Shown piece by piece: positions 6,143 to 12,425 of a DNA stretch of 16,357 nucleotides (within the stretch, counting starts at the first letter, position 1; each line of letters starts with the position of its first letter). The notes below the pieces were generated by a model. That model saw nothing but the letters and a program-made list of their open reading frames with translations. It did not search any database and was not told where the DNA came from. A program made the position numbers and the translations under genes. The stretch is from JAUSKF01 sp964545345 (GTDB lineage: Bacteria > Patescibacteriota > Minisyncoccia > UBA6257 > WO2-44-18), in the NCBI GenBank assembly GCA_964545345.1, contig CAZJFE010000015.1:1-16357 (forward strand). The letters run 5' to 3'.

Positions 6143-6152
6143 AATTTATAAT
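6125..6152 (+). promoter_or_regulatory. Candidate plus-strand promoter overlapping the palindrome
   Basis: TTGACG (6125-6130) is followed after 16 bases by TATAAT (6147-6152). This is a near-consensus match, with the -35 box formed by the left arm of the palindrome. It would transcribe from about 6159 into the antisense of the SPFH-B 3' end. No convincing plus-strand gene lies downstream, so an antisense or regulatory RNA is possible. Confidence 0.4.
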
Positions 6153-6162
6153 GCGCGCGGGA

Positions 6163-6195
6163 TAAAAAAGCCACCTATGTTGCCATAGGTGGCTT
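6163..6195 (-). terminator. Rho-independent terminator of SPFH-B
   Basis: An 11-bp perfect stem (AAGCCACCTAT, 6168-6178 with 6185-6195) has a 6-base loop. On the minus strand it is followed by TTTTTTATCC. It starts 5 bases after the stop of the gene at 6200-7066. Confidence 0.9.
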
Positions 6196-6199
6196 GGAA

Positions 6200-7066
6200 T
6201 TAATTGACGCTATCGCCAAGGATTCGCCTGATCTCCTGAGCGAGTCCGCCGACTTCAATCCGATTTACTTTGATCTTCTGCGGGATGACGCCGGTCTGAG
6301 CCATCAGCAACTCCATCACCCGGGTCTTGTCCAGCTCCGGATTACCCCGAAGCAGACGCTTGGCTTCCCGATGATAGTCGCTGACCGCCACATGCAGGGC
6401 CTTCCCCTTCTCCTCCTGTATCCGCTTAAGAGCGGCTGCTTCTCGGACATCATCCCTCGGGACGATGTCCGAGATGGTGACATGGGCAAGCGAAGTGGCG
6501 TAGTAGGCCTCCAGCGAGCGCCCATCCGCTTGCTCGGTCTTGAAAAAACTAAGTAGACCATCCTCAATGCCGCCCTTTCCTGCGTAAATATCGCGGTAAG
6601 TATCACAGCGACTGATTAGGTAGGTCACCAGACTTTCAATCCGGTTCTGCACCGCCCGGAATCGCTCGGTAGAACTGCCGAATAACAGCGATTCGTTCAA
6701 AAAAGCCAGGAGCGTGCGTACGCCGACAGCCAACCAAACGGTAACCTGGTCACCCTTCTGGGTTTCGGCCTGGACGGAAAACTTCAGATCGGCCTTATCC
6801 AGCAGGCGGATTGTGTCCACCCACTCGTAGGGACGCCTCAACAAATGAAGGCCGGCTCCGATCTCTCTGTGCCCTCCTCGCCAGTTGCAAATAATCGCTC
6901 CGTGCCGCGGCGGCACCCGAACCGTCATTGCCCAAGCCACAACGCCAGACAATCCCGCCATGATAGCGCCAGCGAACGGACCATACCTGAATCCAACTGA
7001 GTAGATCAGCGCTCCCCAGCAAGCTACACACACTGCCTTACTTAGAAACCCGAGTAAACGAAACAT
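6200..7066 (-). CDS. SPFH/Band 7 (prohibitin-like) membrane protein B
   Basis: This encodes 288 residues. Two hydrophobic segments at about 7-24 and 30-48 lead straight into an SPFH domain: VPPRHGAIICNWRGG (51-65), a G-GLHLLRRPYEWVDTIRLLD run (70-90), and KFSVQAETQKGDQVTVWLAVGVR (95-117). A helical part follows, then HVTISDIVPRDDVREAAALKRIQEEKGKA (195-223). The PP-R-GAI start, the Q-T-GD-V-V strand and the I-S-D plus Ala/Lys/Glu helix are classic for stomatin/prohibitin proteins, which oligomerise on membranes. AAAGGAG lies 6 bases before the ATG. It has its own promoter (7145-7173) and terminator. It shares pattern and promoter style with SPFH-A but little continuous sequence. Confidence 0.8.
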   Translation of the reverse strand: MFRLLGFLSKAVCVACWGALIYSVGFRYGPFAGAIMAGLSGVVAWAMTVRVPPRHGAIICNWRGGHREIGAGLHLLRRPYEWVDTIRLLDKADLKFSVQAETQKGDQVTVWLAVGVRTLLAFLNESLLFGSSTERFRAVQNRIESLVTYLISRCDTYRDIYAGKGGIEDGLLSFFKTEQADGRSLEAYYATSLAHVTISDIVPRDDVREAAALKRIQEEKGKALHVAVSDYHREAKRLLRGNPELDKTRVMELLMAQTGVIPQKIKVNRIEVGGLAQEIRRILGDSVN

Positions 7067-7108
7067 GACTGACTCCTTTATGAGAAGAGTTGATTTGTAA
7101 AAGATTTG

Positions 7109-7135
7109 TCCCTTACATAGTCGCTATGTGAGGGA
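7109..7135. repeat. Intergenic palindrome copy D
   Basis: Arms TCCCTTACATAG and CTATGTGAGGGA enclose TCG. The twelfth pair is G-C where copies A and B have A-T, a second compensatory change. It lies in the leader of SPFH-B between promoter and gene, the same place as copy C in SPFH-A. Confidence 0.85.
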
Positions 7136-7144
7136 TCTGCCGAT

Positions 7145-7173
7145 ATAATACACTATTTTATCAGATTTGTCCA
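7145..7173 (-). promoter_or_regulatory. Promoter of SPFH-B
   Basis: On the minus strand, TGGACA (7173-7168) is followed after 17 bases by TATTAT (7150-7145). The TAGTGTATTAT context differs by one base from that of the SPFH-A promoter, and TTTTATTGA occurs just upstream in both. It sits directly after the terminator of the preceding minus-strand gene. Confidence 0.55.
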
Positions 7174-7179
7174 GTATCA

Positions 7180-7232
7180 ATAAAAATCCCCCGCCCCGCC
7201 ACAACTTTGCAGATGTCGGCGGGTACCGGGGG
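7180..7232 (-). terminator. Rho-independent terminator of the 7234-7836 gene
   Basis: CCCCCG (7188-7193) pairs with 7227-7232, and CCCGCC (7195-7200) pairs with 7218-7223, giving a two-part GC-rich stem with a long loop. On the minus strand it is followed by ATTTTTATT. The stop codon of the gene at 7234 abuts the stem. Confidence 0.75.
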
Positions 7233-7233
7233 G

Positions 7234-7836
7234 TCAAACATGAAAAATTATAAAAACTAGAACGCGGATTACAACGGCAAAAGCAAGAAGCGGAGAAGAA
7301 AAATTAAGCATCGGAATCACCAATGACACGAATAGCAAAAACAACAAAGACAACAGGGACAGGTCAACCATTGATCCGATCCAAGCCCAGCGGGTTTTAT
7401 TCACCTCCCCGGCCGGATCAAAGTTTCTGCAATACCGTGGACTTGGAGAGGCCAATTCAACAACCACCAGAAGATTTAAAACTTGAGAAAGCTCGCTGGC
7501 CCATTTTTGGGCAGCCGTCAGCTTGTCAGAACCGAAAATTCTTAGAACCGCCGGCTGTTTTTTGCTCTGTTTACCGGAAAATTCAAAAATTCCGATCTGC
7601 CGTTCGCTCAACTTGGGATCGTTTTCTACCAATACCCCATTAATCAGAGAAATCCCTGGCGAACCGCAAACTCGCGGAATAAATCTTAACCCTCGGTCAG
7701 AAAAAAACTGACTGAGGGTCGCTACGGAACCCATAGTCGCGTTGCTCATTTTTGTTTTCTCAAAGTGCGATGAATAAATTTTACCGCGTTCAACAAATTT
7801 GCGGCAAGCCGCCAAATCGTGTTTAAATAGGGTCAT
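7234..7836 (-). CDS. Unknown protein with a C-terminal pair of membrane helices
   Basis: I do not recognise this 200-residue protein. The N-terminal ~150 residues look soluble and contain a central part of alternating strands and helices (QIGIFEFSG, AVLRIFGSDKL, then a helix ending VVVEL, about 80-128). Two hydrophobic helices at about 154-177 and 181-199 end the protein, so it is tail-anchored. The frame is open to 7869, but that would run into the tRNA gene. ATG 7836 is only 3 bases from the tRNA 5' end, and the complement of the tRNA acceptor stem supplies GGGAG 4 to 5 bases upstream of it. A later ATG at 7749 (MSNATMGSV) has a weaker GAG site and is an alternative start, giving about 171 residues. 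Its own terminator follows. Confidence 0.6.
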   Translation of the reverse strand: MTLFKHDLAACRKFVERGKIYSSHFEKTKMSNATMGSVATLSQFFSDRGLRFIPRVCGSPGISLINGVLVENDPKLSERQIGIFEFSGKQSKKQPAVLRIFGSDKLTAAQKWASELSQVLNLLVVVELASPSPRYCRNFDPAGEVNKTRWAWIGSMVDLSLLSLLFLLFVSLVIPMLNFSSPLLAFAVVIRVLVFIIFHV

Positions 7837-7839
7837 TAC

Positions 7840-7923
7840 GCTCCCGTGGTGGAACTGGCAGACACGCATGGCTTAGGACCATGTTCCCGTAAGGGATTAG
7901 AGGTTCAAATCCTCTCGGGAGCA
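7840..7923 (+). tRNA. tRNA-Leu (anticodon UAG)
   Basis: A full type II cloverleaf is visible. The acceptor stem GCTCCCG (7840-7846) pairs with CGGGAGC (7916-7922). The D-arm has GTG and CAC ends and a GG in the loop, and the anticodon stem CATGG/CCATG encloses loop CTTAGGA with anticodon TAG at 7874-7876. The long variable arm is TCCCG TAA GGGA, and the T arm AGAGG-TTCAAAT-CCTCT is intact. The discriminator base is A at 7923; CCA is not encoded, so it would be added after transcription. A weak TAAATA-like -10 lies at about 7824-7829. It is head-to-head with the minus-strand gene starting at 7836. Confidence 0.97.
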
Positions 7924-7977
7924 CAATGTGGGTTTTCCCGCCGCCATCCCGAGCGAAGCGAGGTTAGCACGGCGCAA

Positions 7978-8003
7978 TCCCGCGCATAAATTTATGTGCG
8001 GGA
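7978..8003. repeat. Intergenic palindrome copy E
   Basis: Arms TCCCGCGCATAAA and TTTATGTGCGGGA meet without a spacer. The fifth pair is G-C where A to D have T-A, the sixth is C-G where they have T-G, and the seventh is G-T where they have A-T. Pairing is thus kept despite three changes. It lies between tRNA-Leu and the bidirectional terminator. Confidence 0.8.
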
Positions 8004-8033
8004 CAACTTCCACCCCACCCCCAGCACCAAATC

Positions 8034-8063
8034 AAAATCCCCGCCAGCTGGCGGGGATTTTTT
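8034..8063. terminator. Bidirectional rho-independent terminator
   Basis: AAAATCCCCGCCAG (8034-8047) is followed directly by its reverse complement (8048-8061), then TTA on the plus strand. It serves tRNA-Leu with a run of six T on the plus strand. It serves the 8071-12384 gene on the minus strand, where the tail reads TTTTGATTT. Confidence 0.85.
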
Positions 8064-8070
8064 ATTAACT

Positions 8071-11000
8071 CTACGGTAACTGCTGTTGGATTGTCGGGTT
8101 CAAAGTAGCAGTGTTCAAGTTCGCATCGGTAACGGTTGTTATCCATTGGGCTGTACCCGCGCCAATGATCGTGCAACTTAGCTGGCCGGTGTTAGCATTG
8201 ACGGTCGTGCTGTTGGCGGTCGCAACGCCATTCAATCCGGAAAGCGACCAGGTGTACGGCGTTGTTCCGCCGGTAGCCGCGAATGGTGTTATCCCGGTGC
8301 AGTTGCCATTAGCAGTAGCCAACGGCGAGGTAGTAGTAATACTTGGCGAACCGGCAGCAACTACTATGGACAGGGCTCGGGAAGCAGTTAGACCGTTGGC
8401 GTCCGTAACAGTAATCGTGAAATTAGAAGTGGCGGCCGTAGTCGGAGTGCCACTAATCACGCCCGTACCGGCGGCAATGGAAAGCCCGGCCGGTAGAGAA
8501 CCGGCGGACACGCTCCAGGTATATTGCAAGGTCCCGCCTTGTCCGGAAACTGTCTGACTATAAGCCGTGCTGACAGTTCCATCCGCCAACGATGAGGTGG
8601 TGACAGACAAGGTTGATGGGGATGCCGGTCCGGCGGCCTTATAAGTATGAGCGAAAGAGGAGTAGGTCGTCCCATTACAAGTTGACGAAACCACGGCCAC
8701 GGCGGCAGAAGTTGGGATGCGGTCGCGAGCAATTAATTCGCCATTGGCAGGTAGGGTCAAAACCTTTTCAGAAACCAGCGATCCTTGAGCAGTCAGGTTG
8801 CGGATAGTTACTGAACAGCTCTTATAGTTCCGGCAGGCCGCTTCAAATTTGTAGGAGTTGTCTTGATTGGCGTCTTCTGAAACCACGGCCAAGCAACGCG
8901 GGTTGGTCTGAGTGATATCAGTCGCGGGCGGCACGGAAGAAACCAAATCTATTAAATCATTACTCAACTCAAGTAATCGCTGAGACAAGAAGTTAAACGG
9001 CGAGATTGGGATACCCAGATCCTCCAACGGCTTTGTCGGCGAAGGCAAAGTAAGGATTCTTTCCGGAGCTGGCAAAATAATCTCCACAACCTCAGGACCA
9101 GTCAAATCCACGCTACCCTGGATAACAGGACTAAAGATTAAGTTTCTGATGCGTCTGGCGCCAATATAATTTTCCGGACCGGGCGGAGGCAAGCTCTCCA
9201 ATTTTTCAGCGGAATCCTCTAAGAAATCCTCGATCGCCTGCCCGATACTTTGCACATACTCAACCTGACCTTCGGTGAAAGTCTTAACTTGATTTATGAT
9301 CCCCTTAAACGGTTGGACAAATACCTCAAGCGGCGGAAGGGTTCTACCCTCTTCGCTATACGTAGGGCCTTGAATGTTAACAGGCGGATTAGGCAAAACT
9401 TTAATCGTTACCGGCGGATTACTTGCCGGCGGTAAACCACCACCTGATGGAGGCGTATAGGTGACTCCGGGGATCTGAAAATTCGGGAAAATCCATTGAA
9501 CAAATGGAGGAATATTGAAGATGTTCAAAGTCTCCGTCGGGGGAAGTGGCCGAAGACCCGAGGGATCGAAAGTAGAAAGAACGCTGAATTCGCTAAGATG
9601 GACATATGGATCTTCAATAATTACAAACTCATGAACAACTTTTACCGGACAATCGACTGAAGTTCGGTAATGATCGCCGAAAAGAACCTCAATAGTTACA
9701 GCTCCTGATTCCGTTCTTTCTGGGGGATCTTCGGTAGGAATATAGATGTATTGAGTAAGGGGATTGTTATCAATATCGTCCACGTCAGTAATAATCTGCC
9801 TATCAGTACGCGCGCTCATTGTTGCATCAGATATCCAGTGAGAGGTGCCGTACAATTCACCGGCGCTACCAGTGGTTTGGGCGCCAAAGAATCCAACTTC
9901 CCCATGATTAATCGACACCCCCTGCGCACATCTTACCCCGTGCGGATCGGGAACTAGAGAGAACCAAACGAGTATTCTCTGAAACACATTCAAAGTCTCC
10001 GTCGGAGGAATGACCGGTGGCAGGATAATTTTCTGCCCACCGCTCTTGTCGTCTCCCGGTTTGCCACCCGTTGGAGTAGTCGGCTCTTCGGGTAGAATGT
10101 CGTGCTGAATATTCAAAACGCAGGAAGTCTGCCTCTCGGTCTTTACCGCGGTCTTACCTTTTTCGCCCTGTGTAAATTTCACCGTGAATGGGAAAGCGAT
10201 GCTTTCAATCGCCGGAGACGGCAACACATGCTTCGGATTCGTCCCAACTTTTACAAAATAACTATCAATTTCATTCTGTAAAATTGGTTCGTAGTTTTCC
10301 GGCCGCTTTAAAACGTATTTCTTGCCCGACCGATCCGTGCCAATCAGTTGAACGCCGCCAAGCAACTTAAAGTCATTCTTCTCGTTGCCATCATTTATAT
10401 CAATACGGAGAGTCTGCTCTGTGCCATGAGGAACAGTGCTAGTGGTAGCAAGCGGCCTGCAAGAAACGGTTATTTCTTCAGCTTCTTGTTTGGCTCTGGC
10501 GGCCGCCGCTTCTTGCTCCAGCTTTTCCTTTTCACGGCGCGCCTTTTCAGCTTTATCGGCATTGGTGATGGATAGCTTAGTTTCATGGTCGCCAATTTCA
10601 ACAACTTCCGGTTCTTCACCAACCAGTTTCGGGAAGGCCCACTGGATCAACGGTGGAATACTAAACAAATCTCCCTCGCGAACAGTGTCAATAAATTGTT
10701 GGAAGATATTCGGACTCTCCGTCGGGGGGATAATCCTTGGAGTTAAAGAGTAAAAAGTTTCTTCAAAAAACCCACGCGGCAATGGAGCCGTGCCGCTGTG
10801 TATTATGGCGATATTGCAAGATACTTTCTTGGTAGATGCCTTTTTCGTAGCCGCGTTGTAGAATCCTACATTGATATCAACTGTCACATTATCAACCCGA
10901 GGATCAAGATCGTGAACCAGCAAGGAAGTGTAGGTGTACTTTGAAAACGGGAAGTTTCCAACGGAAGTTATCGTCTCATCCGGGGTTGAGATGCTCGATC

Positions 11001-12384
11001 CCGACCGATTATTAAGATCCCCGGATGAAATGGCGGTGTTATAGAAATCAGGGTCGCTAGTAATAACTTCAATTGTCGCTTCTCCTCCATGATAAATAGT
11101 CTGATCGCCGGGCGAGCAGTAGGTAGAAGTGGTAGGAATCGGCTTCGGATTAGTACCCTCTTTCGTTGGGGTCGTCGGCTCTCCGGACGATGGCAGAGGA
11201 GGATTCCAAAATGGCTGAATTAGTTGAATCAACGGTGGAATATTGAAAACATTAAGAGGTAGCCGGAACGGCTCACTGATTGGTCCTGAGTCTTCGCCCC
11301 CGGGAACAATTTTGGTGGTTTCTGTTTCGTGGTGGAAGAAGCGTTTATCAAAACTGGGCACATTGGGAGGAGCAACCGGTCCGGGTGGCGGAGTTACGCG
11401 CAAAGTATCAAAATCTGGGTCTCTGGGAACCGGCACAGGGACGGGCGCTGGCGCCGGAACTGGAATCGGGACTAACGGACCATCGTGTTCAATCCAAACT
11501 GAACATTTAAGTGTTTGCCTACCGCCTTGATTAAATTGAACCTGAATAGGTACGACAGCATGCTGAGTCCGAAACGGCGGATCGGTGTGAGGAGTAAACC
11601 CAAAGGTGTTCGGGGCTAGCGGATTATCCAATTTCTGCGCTTTGCCATCCCTCGCCGGAGGCAAACCGCGACCTAACGCAGTATTTCGAATCGGATCAGA
11701 TCCAAGCGCAGCGACAACGGTAATCACACCGCTTTCGCGATGGTTAATAAAAACCGGCTTACAGCTGGCCCCAAAAGGCAACGGTGGCGGCTGACGAAGG
11801 TTGTCGCCATCTTTTGTGACCGGTTTAAGAACTATTGGGCCGTAATCCTCAACTTCGCCAGCGGCGAACTCTCCGCCACCATCACTGCGAGTTAATTTTT
11901 CATTGTAAGAAACGACGCCGCGATACCAAATATTCTCCGCGTTCTCTCCAGCAGTGAAGACTGGAACGTGTACCGAAATTTCTTCAGTTTGTTTAGAAAG
12001 ATCAATTTCGTAATTTTGCACCGCCCATTCGGCCGCGCACTTATCGCTACCAGACCATTGGCCGTCGCGATTCCAATCCGCCCAAAGATTAAGGTAGGCA
12101 ACGCCCTCGGTTTTACCGGGTTTTTCAACGTGCACAATAAAACTCGCATTGCTGGCAGAACAGGAATTAAAATTTGTAGAAATTCCGTCGTCGCTATCCG
12201 CGTCAACCTGTTTAGAATTACTTTCTTTGTCTCTGGATTCACCCAGCCAAACAATATCTCCATCAATCGCGCGCGCTCCATCAGAACCTAAAAGCGACGG
12301 GAATTTCCCTATCACTTCTGCGGCCAAGGCCGGGCTGATGGCCAATAATAAACCCGTGGCAATACAGATTGCCTTGATTGCCAT
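8071..12384 (-). CDS. Large secreted multidomain protein: GEVED domain, four Cys-paired repeats, Ig-like C-terminus
   Basis: This encodes about 1437 residues. A signal peptide (1-22, ending ALA) is followed by a GEVED-type domain (about 28-185), shown by FPSLLGSDGAR, then LNLWADWNRDGQWSGSD, and a closing GEVEDYG at 176-182. Four domains follow, each opening with a Cys near C-x-(P/Q/G) and a (N/Y/P)HG-like turn and closing with C-x-(V/I)-x-(I/V)-x-H, at about 208-294, 423-523, 642-755 and 819-912. They are separated by linkers with a PPTETLN(I/V)F core and IPP(L/F)(I/V)QW-FP, at about 374-398, 552-587, 792-812 and 946-969. A charged helix lies at 605-638. A four-Cys domain comes near 1160-1245, and then a putative Ig domain (He_PIG-like: YSQTVSG, LPAGLSI, GVISGTPT) at 1257-1342, and a related final domain. 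There is no LPXTG motif or C-terminal helix. The start at 12384 follows the heptamer array; ATG 12414 or TTG 12441 are alternatives. It is probably a surface or released adhesin-like protein (inference). Confidence 0.85.
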   Translation of the reverse strand: MAIKAICIATGLLLAISPALAAEVIGKFPSLLGSDGARAIDGDIVWLGESRDKESNSKQVDADSDDGISTNFNSCSASNASFIVHVEKPGKTEGVAYLNLWADWNRDGQWSGSDKCAAEWAVQNYEIDLSKQTEEISVHVPVFTAGENAENIWYRGVVSYNEKLTRSDGGGEFAAGEVEDYGPIVLKPVTKDGDNLRQPPPLPFGASCKPVFINHRESGVITVVAALGSDPIRNTALGRGLPPARDGKAQKLDNPLAPNTFGFTPHTDPPFRTQHAVVPIQVQFNQGGRQTLKCSVWIEHDGPLVPIPVPAPAPVPVPVPRDPDFDTLRVTPPPGPVAPPNVPSFDKRFFHHETETTKIVPGGEDSGPISEPFRLPLNVFNIPPLIQLIQPFWNPPLPSSGEPTTPTKEGTNPKPIPTTSTYCSPGDQTIYHGGEATIEVITSDPDFYNTAISSGDLNNRSGSSISTPDETITSVGNFPFSKYTYTSLLVHDLDPRVDNVTVDINVGFYNAATKKASTKKVSCNIAIIHSGTAPLPRGFFEETFYSLTPRIIPPTESPNIFQQFIDTVREGDLFSIPPLIQWAFPKLVGEEPEVVEIGDHETKLSITNADKAEKARREKEKLEQEAAAARAKQEAEEITVSCRPLATTSTVPHGTEQTLRIDINDGNEKNDFKLLGGVQLIGTDRSGKKYVLKRPENYEPILQNEIDSYFVKVGTNPKHVLPSPAIESIAFPFTVKFTQGEKGKTAVKTERQTSCVLNIQHDILPEEPTTPTGGKPGDDKSGGQKIILPPVIPPTETLNVFQRILVWFSLVPDPHGVRCAQGVSINHGEVGFFGAQTTGSAGELYGTSHWISDATMSARTDRQIITDVDDIDNNPLTQYIYIPTEDPPERTESGAVTIEVLFGDHYRTSVDCPVKVVHEFVIIEDPYVHLSEFSVLSTFDPSGLRPLPPTETLNIFNIPPFVQWIFPNFQIPGVTYTPPSGGGLPPASNPPVTIKVLPNPPVNIQGPTYSEEGRTLPPLEVFVQPFKGIINQVKTFTEGQVEYVQSIGQAIEDFLEDSAEKLESLPPPGPENYIGARRIRNLIFSPVIQGSVDLTGPEVVEIILPAPERILTLPSPTKPLEDLGIPISPFNFLSQRLLELSNDLIDLVSSVPPATDITQTNPRCLAVVSEDANQDNSYKFEAACRNYKSCSVTIRNLTAQGSLVSEKVLTLPANGELIARDRIPTSAAVAVVSSTCNGTTYSSFAHTYKAAGPASPSTLSVTTSSLADGTVSTAYSQTVSGQGGTLQYTWSVSAGSLPAGLSIAAGTGVISGTPTTAATSNFTITVTDANGLTASRALSIVVAAGSPSITTTSPLATANGNCTGITPFAATGGTTPYTWSLSGLNGVATANSTTVNANTGQLSCTIIGAGTAQWITTVTDANLNTATLNPTIQQQLP

Positions 12385-12419
12385 CTTCTTCGTGATTCTT
12401 AATTCGTAATTCATGATTC
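12385..12419 (-). repeat. Heptanucleotide array, consensus GAATTAC, at a gene start
   Basis: Five 7-base units run on the minus strand without a break: GAATCAT, GAATTAC, GAATTAA, GAATCAC and GAAGAAG. The ATG at 12384 follows at once. The spacing equals that of the NNACGAC arrays near 331 and 1712, but the unit differs. If the gene started at 12414, the array would be translated as NYELRITKK. Confidence 0.7.
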
Positions 12420-12425
12420 GGTTTA

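Noticed and set aside
6194..6556. 120-codon plus-strand frame downstream of the antisense promoter
   Set aside because: It mirrors the SPFH-B coding sequence, has no Shine-Dalgarno site, and its codon pattern fits the opposite strand. The promoter may still make a noncoding RNA.
3397..8003. CRISPR array made of the TCCC palindromes
   Set aside because: Copies are roughly 0.8 to 1.7 kb apart, separated by genes, and palindromic without regular spacers.
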